DNA from: Paranoxybacillus sp035645275
Lineage (GTDB): Bacteria > Bacillota > Bacilli > Bacillales > Anoxybacillaceae
DNA length: 64,000 nucleotides
Direction: 5' to 3'
NCBI GenBank assembly: GCA_035645275.1
Contig: DASQMX010000005.1
Coordinates: 1 to 64,000, forward strand
Shown: positions 1 to 7,677 of the stretch, one piece after another
Position numbering within the stretch: position 1 is the first letter of the stretch
Layout: the number at the start of each line of letters is the position of its first letter
The notes under the pieces: generated by a model
The model's database searches: none
The model's input: only the letters and a program-made list of their open reading frames with translations
What the model was told of the DNA's origin: nothing
Made by a program: the position numbers and the translations under genes

Positions 1-387
1 TTTTGTAACAGGTGTCAATGGTTCGATCCATTCCGCAACAAACCATAGCTTTCCTCCTGCCTCAACATAATTTATTCCATCCTTTGTCTTTACAATAGGT
101 GGTACTCTTGCCTGCTGAACATCAACTAAATATTCCTGAGCCCCTAGGCTGAACAAACTTCTGGTCGGTCTTCGGTGTAACAGCTTCAAACTTTTTGGTC
201 CTAAATTTGTCTCAAGCTTCCAAATCGCTCCGCCTTTGTCTGGCTTAGTTGTGATTATTTGAATGCTCTTAACCGATAAATCGTAACTTTGAAGAACCTC
301 TTCTGCTATTTGATTAATGTAGTCAGGTACAAAAAATTCATGAGTAAGCTCATCAACTACCCATGGTTCAATTACTGCCTTTTCCAC
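1..387 (-). CDS. CotS-family spore coat protein (partial)
   Basis: N-terminal 129 residues of a protein whose 3' end lies off the left edge of the window. The start is GTG at 387-385, preceded by a strong AGGAGGG ribosome binding site. The residues (VEKAVIEPW, then a stretch like KGGAIWKLET and SLKLLHRRP) match the aminoglycoside-phosphotransferase-like N lobe of CotS/CotI/YtaA spore coat kinases of Bacillus. In those proteins this lobe binds nucleotide, and CotI is known to phosphorylate other coat proteins. The fragment covers about one third of the usual 340-380 residues. It implies an endospore former. Which CotS paralogue it is cannot be told. Confidence 0.82.
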   Translation of the reverse strand, partial: MEKAVIEPWVVDELTHEFFVPDYINQIAEEVLQSYDLSVKSIQIITTKPDKGGAIWKLETNLGPKSLKLLHRRPTRSLFSLGAQEYLVDVQQARVPPIVKTKDGINYVEAGGKLWFVAEWIEPLTPVTK

Positions 388-1154
388 GCTATCCCTCCTA
401 TGAAATAGAAAAGTATCGTCCCTATACAAACATAGTTAGAAAAAACATTATTCTTGTCATTCATTCATCTAATAAAGGACTTTACTCTCCCGTCAAATCT
501 GACCCCCGATAGGAAATGAAATAAGCAAATTAGATTCAATCATTTTCTAAGGACATAAAAACACGAATCTAGCTTAGGATAAATGTGTTACTATAACCTA
601 TCTAGAGGGGGTTATGTCCACTGAATAGACAATCTCATCAAAAAAAAGTCTATAACTAGTGGAATGGAATTTTCCTTTTTACTTCCTATTCAAAACCGTT
701 CTTCACTCACCTAGCTTCCTTTATCGATGGAATGCTTAGTGTTGGGTTAAATACATTAATAAGGTATGCTACATTTTTAATACGGTATAGACAAATATAA
801 TGATAAAGGGCTTTTCTTAACAGAACTTAATACTCTCTACAGCCGATTTTATGTGCATTTATATTTTGAAAGATGTTTCCGAACAGTACAGATATAATAC
901 CGTGTAGGCTTCTAGTTTTATATTTTCTAAATAATGTTAACCTTTCTAGTTTGAAGTTAAAGAAAGCATTACAACTGTTCCCTCATCCTTGTAAAATGAA
1001 CTCCTGGATTGGGTACGGGATAAATAAGTTTTCATACGAACCCATAAGGAGTCTTAAGCTATCAAACATCAGGCTCAATATGCACAAACCAGTTAAAGAA
1101 AAAGCCCAAGAAATGTATGTTTTCTCCTTCTCATCTCGATTACATTTCGATGAG
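388..1154. other. Intergenic region without a supported gene
   Basis: No open frame here has a ribosome binding site plus recognisable protein sequence. A 106-codon plus-strand frame at 873-1193 and a 64-codon minus-strand frame at 983-1177 overlap each other. The minus frame has a hydrophobic segment, so it could be a decayed membrane protein, but it has no good start signal. Confidence 0.4.
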
Positions 1155-1188
1155 AAGAGAAAAGGAACCAGAGTCAACTCTGATTCCC
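1155..1188 (-). terminator. Intrinsic terminator of the deacetylase-like gene
   Basis: On the minus strand GGAATCAGAG and CTCTGGTTCC form a stem around a short loop, followed by TTTTCTCTT. It lies about 100 bases past the end of the deacetylase-like gene, in the right orientation to end it. Confidence 0.55.
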
Positions 1189-1292
1189 TCTAATTAACCA
1201 ATTTTATACTGTCTACTTTTGCGATCGCAACGCACAGTCACTGATTTACCTTTTTCTGTCTAAAACAAATTTTCATTTCTCTGACTTACCAC

Positions 1293-1928
1293 TTATCCTG
1301 ATATCCAGTCGAGATATCTATAGTTTGGATGCATTTTTAGCAATTCTGATACGGTAACAAATTTGTATCCTCTTTTTTTAAGTTCAGGTAAAATTTGCTT
1401 TAGTGCTTCGATCGTTTGACGACGATCCCCACCGTAATCGTGAAATAAGACAATATCGCCATTTCGCGTATTAAGCAAAACCTTTTTTACAATATTTCTG
1501 ACACCAGGCTGTTGCCAATCATATGTATCTTGATGCCATGACCACATCACAACTGTATAACCTTCTTGGTTTGCCACATTGATGATGGTTTCATTATAAT
1601 ACCCTCCTGGCGGACGAAATAATTTAGGAGAAAACCCCGTCAATTCCATAATGATTTGTTTTGCTTTTCTTAATTCTTTTCTAATTTCTTCTTCGGTAAG
1701 CCCTCTGAAATTTGAATGATTGTATGTGTGGTTAGCTATTTGATCGTAAAGAATAAGAATTTGTCCTTCCTCCTCATTTTGATGATTTTTCAGATAGTCT
1801 GACAGATGTTGCATTTGATGTGGTTGGAGAGCGGTTTCAATGGAAAACTGTTTTAAGCTTTGGATGGTGAAAACGTTCATTTCATTGTCATACTCACCGG
1901 AAATAATACGTCCTTCGATCCATGACAT
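1293..1928 (-). CDS. Polysaccharide deacetylase-like protein lacking its N-terminal catalytic motif
   Basis: Residues from about 66 to the end match the C-terminal two thirds of a NodB-type (carbohydrate esterase 4) deacetylase: the metal-binding NHTYNHSNF motif, RPPGGYYN, W.WHQDTYDW and the FHDYGG motif. Such enzymes remove N-acetyl groups from peptidoglycan or chitin-like chains. The usual N-terminal TFDDGP motif, which supplies the catalytic base and a metal ligand, is absent, and residues 1-65 do not resemble the family. The start has a good GGAGG site, so it may still be translated. No signal peptide is visible. It is either a decayed gene or a non-catalytic variant. Confidence 0.6.
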   Translation of the reverse strand: MSWIEGRIISGEYDNEMNVFTIQSLKQFSIETALQPHQMQHLSDYLKNHQNEEEGQILILYDQIANHTYNHSNFRGLTEEEIRKELRKAKQIIMELTGFSPKLFRPPGGYYNETIINVANQEGYTVVMWSWHQDTYDWQQPGVRNIVKKVLLNTRNGDIVLFHDYGGDRRQTIEALKQILPELKKRGYKFVTVSELLKMHPNYRYLDWISG

Positions 1929-2187
1929 GCCAGCTTTTCCTCCCTGTTTTTGTTTTCATTAGTGTTTCCCGAAAATGAATTTTTTATCGGAAATGATGTC
2001 AAACCGATAGACTTTGTTTTAACGAAACACTGATGGACAAGTTCAGGGAATGAAGACCAAGAATGGAACTAGTCCCTGTCAATTACACACGTATAAAAGA
2101 GTGACCCTTATGTTGTTGTCTTACACCCATACATCTATATGCCTATTGTCATATGATATATGGAACATGAATGAAAGGAGAAAAACA

Positions 2188-2562
2188 ATGGAGATACGTG
2201 TTAGTGGTTATTTGATTCATTCCAATGATTCCGACTCATATCATTCACATAACCTGTATATTACTACTTGGGATGGAAGGCCTGTGCATGTTCACCAATT
2301 CTCTGGGGTTACTTCTTATGACGCAGGCCATAGACATCAATATGTTGGAATGACAGAACCTGCGCCAAGCGGTGTTCCACATACACACCGTTATTTTACA
2401 TTTACATCCTTCAATGATGGGCATAGACATGAGATAAGGGGCGTTACTGGACCGGCTATACCACTTCCAGGAGGGGGACATTATCACGAATTCTCTGGCG
2501 TTACAACAACGAGCGGACGAATTCCTCACTTACATCGATACAGCGGAAAAACAAGCAGATGA
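2188..2562 (+). CDS. YmaF-like histidine-rich repeat protein
   Basis: A 124-residue protein built from about five repeats of the pattern H-x-H-x-(F/Y)-x-G-x-T, for example HVHQFSGVT, HRHQYVGMT and HYHEFSGVT. This is the pattern of the YmaF family of Bacillus, which has no established function. The regularly spaced His pairs suggest metal binding, but that is inference. The start at 2188 is chosen because AAAGGAG precedes it; the open frame runs further upstream without a binding site. No signal peptide or membrane segment is present. It appears to be a single-gene unit. Confidence 0.8.
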   Translation: MEIRVSGYLIHSNDSDSYHSHNLYITTWDGRPVHVHQFSGVTSYDAGHRHQYVGMTEPAPSGVPHTHRYFTFTSFNDGHRHEIRGVTGPAIPLPGGGHYHEFSGVTTTSGRIPHLHRYSGKTSR

Positions 2563-2964
2563 ATAAAACTTAATGTTAGCAACATATTAGTAGTTGCCTC
2601 AAAATAATGTGATAATGGTATTGTAAGTACTTGATAACTCCATCCTACCAATTCTGGTTCTATATTTCCTAAATAAAATAAAAACACTAACAGAACTAAG
2701 AAAAGAAAAACAAAATCCGTGGCGCTCCATACAAAATAGCTCTTGCTTAGAACCTCGTCAAAATGACAGTGAACAAAAGTGTTTCCAGATGCAAGAGCGC
2801 TTTTGTTTTACACGAGAATTAACAAAAATTAGAAATAATACTGCAATATGTTTTATCTTACCATTATTTGAACTAATACACTCAATTCCTATGCAATCAA
2901 CTATTTCTCCTTCAAACTTAAATCCATATACTTCCTTGGTCCATTTTATCTTCTGAGGTGACAT
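2527..2964 (-). pseudogene. Frameshifted remnant of an unidentified small membrane protein
   Basis: A minus-strand frame starting MSPQKIKWTKEVYGF runs to about 2810, where a hydrophobic stretch ends in low-complexity sequence. Another frame without any start codon continues at about 2795 with ALASGNTFVHCHFDEVL and two very hydrophobic segments, and stops near 2527. Together they could be one membrane protein broken by a frameshift around 2795-2810. I do not recognise the family. The last 36 bases overlap the 3' end of the YmaF-like gene on the other strand. Confidence 0.3.
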
Positions 2965-3050
2965 AGGATAGAAGTCTTCTTATTTTGTTGGTCTATCGCA
3001 ACACGTTCTTTATTTATAGCTATGAAACAATGAAACTTTTTAGACTGAAT

Positions 3051-3109
3051 GAACCTCTCCCACCTACACTTCGCTTAGAGGTGGGAGACTTCTCGGTGGA
3101 CATGTTAAA
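3051..3109. repeat. Solo IS200/IS605-like terminal hairpin, copy 1
   Basis: A 59 bp unit with the imperfect palindrome CTCCCACC...GGTGGGAG around a loop containing TACACTTCG, then ACTTCTCGGTG and ATGTTAAA. Nearly identical units occur at 4949-5008 and 59131-59190. Short imperfect hairpins of this kind are typical of the ends of IS200/IS605 elements. No transposase gene lies next to it, so it is a solo end or a small non-autonomous unit. Confidence 0.5.
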
Positions 3110-3134
3110 AAGGCCGCCAATTATTTTGGCGGTA
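3106..3134 (-). terminator. Intrinsic terminator for the small protein/NUDIX/GNAT genes
   Basis: On the minus strand CCGCCAAAATAATTGGCGG is followed by CCTTTTT. It lies about 55 bases past the stop of the Gly/Asp-rich small protein gene. Confidence 0.6.
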
Positions 3135-3189
3135 CTATCCGTTCTTCTTCTGTCATTGAAGAAATTCATCCAATAGCTCTTTTAAACGT

Positions 3190-3414
3190 TCAGTCTCCGC
3201 CTCCTCCTCCACCATCACCATCTCCATCTCCATCTCCGTTGAAATCGCTACGATCATTTCGATCATCTGTGGATGAAGTACCATGATAAAACGTCGGAAG
3301 CACTTCGCTATCGCCTCTTCTTTTTCGCTTTTGTGTTTTTGTTGTATTTGAAAGAAAGACAAAGAAAAAAAGAGCCGCCAATATGCCTAGAAAGAAAAGT
3401 AGCAAAAATTTCAT
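3190..3414 (-). CDS. Small single-pass protein with Gly/Asp-rich tail
   Basis: A 74-residue product: MKFLLLFFLGILAALFFFVF is an N-terminal membrane anchor or signal segment, followed by a basic stretch (TQKRKRRG) and a C-terminal tail of alternating Asp and Gly ending GGGGGGD. ATG at 3414 is preceded by GAGGTGAGAGAA. Proteins with a membrane anchor and a poly-Gly/Asp tail recur in Bacillaceae as unnamed small proteins. No function can be assigned. It follows the NUDIX gene by 18 bases and probably shares its transcript. Confidence 0.5.
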   Translation of the reverse strand: MKFLLLFFLGILAALFFFVFLSNTTKTQKRKRRGDSEVLPTFYHGTSSTDDRNDRSDFNGDGDGDGDGGGGGGD

Positions 3415-3432
3415 TTCTCTCACCTCGTTTTC

Positions 3433-3894
3433 TTAAAAACGCTCGTCATTTTTCAAATAACTTTCTAATATACGGCGATGGCTTTTTACGATTTGCTCTG
3501 GCAGTTCACTCGTTTTAAAATAGCGAAAATCGAGTGATTCTTGTTGATCGATTCGTAGTTCTCCGCTAATCTCACTCGTCTCGTAAACAACTGTCACCAT
3601 GTAAAACTCATCTCCATTCGGTGCTTTAATAAAGTTGTCCGCTCCGGAAACGACATCGATCATCTTTAAATTCCCGAGTACTAAGCCCGTTTCTTCCCAT
3701 ACTTCTCGCCGCGCTGTTTCTTCCGTTGATTCGCCAAGTTCCATTAATCCTCCTGGAAGTCCCCAAAACCCGTACGGATGTTTTCGCTGCTGAAGTAATA
3801 TTCGTCCCTTCTCATCTTTCATAATGACAAGCGAACCAACTAAAATTAACGGCCGATGACCGACAATCGCGCGTAATTCCTCAATATATCCCAT
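3433..3894 (-). CDS. NUDIX hydrolase
   Basis: A 153-residue NUDIX protein. The box from GGLMELGE through RREVWEETGLVL (about residues 52-77) has the G-x5-E-x7-REU-x-EE-x-GU pattern that binds the divalent metal and activates water on a nucleoside diphosphate-linked substrate. The preceding GRILLQQRKHPYGFWGLPGG is typical of MutT/ADP-ribose-like members. ATG at 3894 is used because GGAGG lies 10 bases upstream; the open frame extends 44 codons further but that part overlaps the GNAT gene. The exact substrate is not predictable. Confidence 0.88.
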   Translation of the reverse strand: MGYIEELRAIVGHRPLILVGSLVIMKDEKGRILLQQRKHPYGFWGLPGGLMELGESTEETARREVWEETGLVLGNLKMIDVVSGADNFIKAPNGDEFYMVTVVYETSEISGELRIDQQESLDFRYFKTSELPEQIVKSHRRILESYLKNDERF

Positions 3895-3941
3895 CTCTAT
3901 TTTCCTCCATTTTCTCACCACTAAAACCTTACTTCTACTGT

Positions 3942-4481
3942 CTATAAATCGATTGCCATCTTTCGGCTCAACGGTTTCATTCCAAGTTGTTCGTAAAACG
4001 AAATGGCTTTTTGATTGAACTCCCAAACGTTTAATTCAAGCGAGGTGGCGCCTTTCGCTTTTGCCCACTCTACGCAGGCAAAAAATAATTGTTTACCAAT
4101 TCCATTATTTTGAAATGATTTTTTCACACCAAAATCGCTGATATAAGCATATGTACGCGGAACAAGAGAAGCAAACGGCGGAGCTTCTTTTATTTCCAAT
4201 ACTGCAAATCCAACAACCTGTCCGTCCAGCTTAGCAACCAAAACTTCGCTATTTTTATCATTTAATAATTGTTGGTAATAATCAATTGGCATCACGACAT
4301 CGACTTTGGCAAAAATCGTTGGAAGCGCTTCTGCATGCTCATCTTGTCCTTCTTTGACAATTTCATTTATGTTTCCATAATCGTCGAGGCTGGCTGCTGT
4401 AATGACAACCTTTCTTCCCTCATGTTCCACTTCTTTTTCAAAATCTTGATGACTTAATTCGTTTGCATCCTCGATCATCAT
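3942..4481 (-). CDS. GNAT-family N-acetyltransferase
   Basis: A 179-residue acyltransferase of the GNAT fold. The acetyl-CoA pyrophosphate loop is seen as the segment around V-KKSFQNNGIGKQL (motif A, Q/R-x-x-G-x-G/A variant) and motif B as LELNVWEFNQKAISFYEQLGM near the C-terminus. The start is the first of two adjacent ATGs (4481), 10 bases after AGGAGGGG. The acceptor substrate is unknown. It lies 47 bases before the NUDIX start and the two are probably co-transcribed. Confidence 0.88.
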   Translation of the reverse strand: MMIEDANELSHQDFEKEVEHEGRKVVITAASLDDYGNINEIVKEGQDEHAEALPTIFAKVDVVMPIDYYQQLLNDKNSEVLVAKLDGQVVGFAVLEIKEAPPFASLVPRTYAYISDFGVKKSFQNNGIGKQLFFACVEWAKAKGATSLELNVWEFNQKAISFYEQLGMKPLSRKMAIDL

Positions 4482-4632
4482 TCTTATTCCCCTCCTGCTG
4501 TCTATTGTCAATAAAACAGTGAAAGAGCTATCCGCGGTGATAGCTCTCGTAACCAATGAATGATATATAATACGTTCGACATTTATATACAAAATCCTAC
4601 TTTCCTGTAAAAAATAATCGCTTTTTGCTATT

Positions 4633-4765
4633 TTAGGTTGCTACATCTGCTTGTTGCCAAATCGTTTGAACAATCGCGACAATTTCCGAAAACTGATTTA
4701 CAATATAGCCCGATTCTGCTAGTTCATATGATCCGCAAACCCGAATTGACATCCGACTGACCATA
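4633..4765 (-). pseudogene. Relic of a HAD-superfamily hydrolase C-terminus
   Basis: About 40 codons read on the minus strand end with GSYELAESGYIVNQFSEI then VAIVQTIW and a stop at 4633. This resembles the last strand and helix of HAD phosphatases, where an A-D-Y-V-I-x-x-F-x-E-L motif is common. No upstream catalytic DxD part is present. About 180 bases further upstream lies a solo IS-like hairpin, so the rest was probably lost by rearrangement. Confidence 0.38.
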
Positions 4766-4948
4766 AATTGTTGTCTTTAGCGCTTGAATATCTCGCCAAT
4801 CATAATCGCTTTTTAATACAATCATCCTTCAGCAATTTACTGACTAAAGCAAACTCAGACGCGCATCGAAAACGACCTACACTGTCATTATTTCATACAA
4901 ATTTTTTCTTGATTACACTAAAAACTCTAAATCTCGTACAAGTATTAT

Positions 4949-5008
4949 GAACCTCTACCACCTACACTTCGATTAGAGGCGGGAGACTTCTCGGTGAACA
5001 TGTTAAAT
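4949..5008. repeat. Solo IS200/IS605-like terminal hairpin, copy 2
   Basis: Same 60 bp unit as at 3051-3109 with a few compensatory or neutral changes (CTACCACC, GGCGGGAG) and the same ACTTCTCGGTGAACATGTTAAA-type tail. It sits between the HAD relic and the YitE-like gene. Confidence 0.5.
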
Positions 5009-5143
5009 AGAACAAAAAAATCGCTTGAAATAGGATATTTTTCCAAAGCATATATGTCCACTATCCCACATAAAATGGACAAGAGAAAGTTTCTAAATCT
5101 AATGTGAATAGAAAAGTCATCCTAGAAAGGTCGATAAAGAAAA

Positions 5144-5761
5144 ATGAACCGTCATTTATTTACATACCTTTTACTTTTCATAGGTGCAACCTTGCAAGGA
5201 ATTTCTATGTCCATTTTCTTGTTTCCACATTCCATTCCATCAGGCGGGGCCGCAGGATTGGCGATTTTAATGAACCATTGGTTGCGTCTTCCGCTAGGTC
5301 TTTCATTATGGGTTGTTAATTTCTCTTTCTTAGTTTTAGCATTGAAATACTTTGGCTACTCTTGGACGATTCGAACCATGTATTCGGTGACCATTACATC
5401 CATTACAGTAAATCTAATAACCGAATACGTTTCATTCCCACACCTTAACCTTTGGCTGGATCTTTTAAGCGGTAGCATTTTTTTTGGAGTTGGGGTGGGA
5501 ATATTAGTTCGTCATGGAGCATCTAGCGGAGGGATGGTCATTCCTGCATTAATGATTGCTTCTTATAAAGACTGGAGTCCAGGGAAAGTTATGCTTGGGA
5601 TCAACTTTTTAATCTTTTTATTAACGGCCTCGGTTATTAATTTTAAAATCGTTTTGTATGCAGTATTATGTCAAATCATTTCAACGAATATTATTGATAC
5701 CATTTATTATTTAGAATGGACGGGTATTCAATCTGTTTCGTTAGGTTGGCGGAAAAAGTGA
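5144..5761 (+). CDS. YitT/YitE-family integral membrane protein
   Basis: A 205-residue protein with about five or six membrane segments and the conserved HSIPSGGAAGLAILMN and HGASSGGMVIPALM glycine-rich loops of the YitT (DUF161) family. It lacks the cytoplasmic C-terminal DUF2179 domain of full-length YitT proteins, as does B. subtilis YitE (about 206 residues). AAAGG lies about 12 bases before ATG. In B. subtilis, from memory, yitE follows the comA homologue yitD; here a comA gene lies 1 kb away on the other strand, so the pairing is kept but rearranged. Function unknown; transport is suspected. Confidence 0.82.
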   Translation: MNRHLFTYLLLFIGATLQGISMSIFLFPHSIPSGGAAGLAILMNHWLRLPLGLSLWVVNFSFLVLALKYFGYSWTIRTMYSVTITSITVNLITEYVSFPHLNLWLDLLSGSIFFGVGVGILVRHGASSGGMVIPALMIASYKDWSPGKVMLGINFLIFLLTASVINFKIVLYAVLCQIISTNIIDTIYYLEWTGIQSVSLGWRKK

Positions 5762-5774
5762 CAATACATGAATT

Positions 5775-5893
5775 GAGGCTGATCCAAAAGCAAAGTGTCA
5801 GACCCCACAACACAATATATAGGACATAACATAAGATAAATGGACTATAGATTGTGAAATGCACGTGAGGTCAGACACTTATGAGTCAGCCTC
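5775..5893. repeat. MITE-like hairpin repeat, copy 1
   Basis: A 119 bp unit bounded by GAGGCTGA and TCAGCCTC. It folds on itself along its whole length: AAGTGTCAGACCCCA near the left pairs with TGAGGTCAGACACTT near the right, with an AT-rich centre. Copies at 14928-15046 and 33852-33964 keep the outer stems while the centre varies. It lies right after the YitE-like gene and ends in TTTT, so it can also act as a terminator. Its right edge abuts a cysC relic. Confidence 0.7.
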
Positions 5894-5967
5894 TTTTCGC
5901 TGATTCTTCAATCGGATCGACGGTATTGGCTAATATAGATTTTCCTGAACCAGATAGTCCTGTCAAC
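5894..5967 (-). pseudogene. Relic of an adenylylsulfate kinase P-loop
   Basis: A minus-strand frame of about 25 codons reads QLTGLSGSGKSILANTV and then runs into the MITE, ending in a stop formed by its terminal GAGGCTGA. LTGLSGSGKS is the Walker A signature of CysC-type APS kinases. Both ends are missing. APS kinase genes accompany comA in some Bacillus genomes (yisZ-yitA-yitB-yitC-yitD in B. subtilis, from memory), so this is probably what remains of a sulfate-activation gene. Confidence 0.42.
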
Positions 5968-6171
5968 TGTTATGTTTTATTTAACCGTTGTCGATCTTAT
6001 TTTGTCACTTTGGCATGATGTCAAATAATATGTCTGTGTTTCATTATTCCTATCTTCCCTAAATTGATTGCTTTTCATTCCCTTCATTATACGCCCATTT
6101 AATGACATCGACAAAATCTTTGAATCCATTTTACAATTGATGTACATAATCTTCATCCCAACTATCATAAG

Positions 6172-6744
6172 TTAATTTGCTTCCCGATGATTGTTCCCCC
6201 CTAAGCGATGATTAATAAAATCTAATTGTATTAACGCATTGTTTTCAACAACAATCTGATTCATTTTATTTACATTTCCGACTTGATGGATGGAAGTAAC
6301 AGCTCGGATCCATGAACCATGGCCAAATGCTAAAATCTTATAATGGGATGCATATTTATCTAAAAAAGCAAATATCCGATTTTCAAAATCAGCAAGATTT
6401 TCTCCCAGTACAAGATGCCTTGGATTTTCAAACCACTCAATTTGGAATTTTTCAATCATTTGGCTCTTTTGTCTGCCTTCAAATGAGCCAAAATCTAATT
6501 CATCTAAGAGCGCTTCGCATGTATAATTGGTAAAGCCATAAGCAACGGCAGTTTGCTGAGTTCTTTTTAAAGTACTTGTTAAAACCGTATCAAATGGACC
6601 AATTTCATTTAATATTTGTTTATTTTCATGAATTTGTTTCCAAACATTTGGTGTTATAGGATCGATCGGGACATCTTGTTTTCCTTGAAGCAATCCTTTC
6701 TTATTCCAATTCGTCGGTAAATGACGAATTAAGACAATATACAT
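6172..6744 (-). CDS. Histidine phosphatase family protein
   Basis: A 190-residue phosphoglycerate mutase-like phosphatase. The phosphate pocket is visible as LIRHLPTNWN near the start (the usual RHG has become RHL) with TSTLKRTQQTA, the acid/base region LDELDFGSFEG, and GHGSWIRA late. The phosphohistidine is His in RHL. ATG at 6744 has GGAGG upstream. The gene overlaps the end of comA by 16 bases, which indicates translational coupling. That suggests it dephosphorylates the ComA product, a step done by ComB in other organisms; no comB gene is in the window. This role is inference. Confidence 0.83.
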   Translation of the reverse strand: MYIVLIRHLPTNWNKKGLLQGKQDVPIDPITPNVWKQIHENKQILNEIGPFDTVLTSTLKRTQQTAVAYGFTNYTCEALLDELDFGSFEGRQKSQMIEKFQIEWFENPRHLVLGENLADFENRIFAFLDKYASHYKILAFGHGSWIRAVTSIHQVGNVNKMNQIVVENNALIQLDFINHRLGGNNHREAN

Positions 6745-7496
6745 TTTGTTTCCTCCAAAAAAAATGTTTCGCTTCTTAGTCCGCAACGTTGAGCTTCCAA
6801 TGTTATAATATCTTGAAGTTTGACATTTCCTAAATTTACGTTTGGTCCTATATGATTGATGAAAAACATTTGCTGTTTTGGTGTTGGTGCTTCAAAAATG
6901 ATTTTCCGTACATCGGTGTACTGTAAGAAATCATCTATCAAATGTTTTTTTACTTTTCCATCACTATCATAAATCCCCGCTGTTCCTGAATCTCTTCCTT
7001 CCGTTATGATATATTCGCACCCCGCCTCTAGCAGTGCATGAATTTCTTCTAACCATTGGGTATTTGTGAACACTTTCGATTGTTCTTTCGATCCTACTTC
7101 TCCAATGACGTAGAAATAATTTTTCATTTGACTGACCAGTTCTACTCGCTTCTCTAGCGGGATGTCCAATGTGCCGTTTGAAACTTCGATCCACTCTATA
7201 CCGAGATCCTTTAAAAATTCAAGATAATCATTTATTTTTCCTTGATAATATGCTTTTTCAAACAATGTTCCACCACAATATGGCTGAATATGATATTCCT
7301 TGTACAATTCGATTTTTCTTTTCAAATTGGGTGTTACATAGGCTGAACCGATCCCGATTTTTGCAAGATCAATAAAAGAATGATAATCGGATAAAATATG
7401 ATTTAATTCACCAACTGGGGTACCAAAGTCAGCTATGACGGTAAGACCGTAACCACGGTTTTTTTTTAATCTTGTAGGCAATGTTAAAAAATTCAT
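6729..7496 (-). CDS. comA: Phosphosulfolactate synthase (ComA/YitD family)
   Basis: A 255-residue ComA-family enzyme that adds sulfite to phosphoenolpyruvate to give (R)-phosphosulfolactate. In methanogens this feeds coenzyme M; in Bacillus the family is tied to 3-sulfolactate made during sporulation. Visible signatures are YGLTVIADFGTP near residue 16, FIDLAKIGIGS, YCGGTLFEKAYYQGK and the GIEWIEVSNGTLDIP strand. Length is normal. ATG at 7496 follows GGAGGCG. It overlaps a histidine phosphatase by 16 bases, and a MITE with an APS kinase relic lies further downstream. Confidence 0.88.
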   Translation of the reverse strand: MNFLTLPTRLKKNRGYGLTVIADFGTPVGELNHILSDYHSFIDLAKIGIGSAYVTPNLKRKIELYKEYHIQPYCGGTLFEKAYYQGKINDYLEFLKDLGIEWIEVSNGTLDIPLEKRVELVSQMKNYFYVIGEVGSKEQSKVFTNTQWLEEIHALLEAGCEYIITEGRDSGTAGIYDSDGKVKKHLIDDFLQYTDVRKIIFEAPTPKQQMFFINHIGPNVNLGNVKLQDIITLEAQRCGLRSETFFLEETKCILS

Positions 7497-7677
7497 ATTT
7501 GGGTATTCGCCTCCTTTTCTTTACAGTTGCTATGCTATTCAATTCATAGGCGATTGGTGTATAAATTCATCCTATTGATTGGAAATATTTACAATTCATA
7601 CATCGAATAGAGAAAAGAAAGTTGACTTAAAATATGAAAGCGTTCCAATATTTCTCGTTAAGGAGTTGTTATCGCCT

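Noticed and set aside
873..1193. 106-codon plus-strand open frame
   Set aside because: No ribosome binding site, no recognisable protein features, and overlaps an equally open minus-strand frame.
3051..3109. Repeated hairpins considered as CRISPR repeats
   Set aside because: The three copies are dispersed over 56 kb with no regular spacing and no cas genes.
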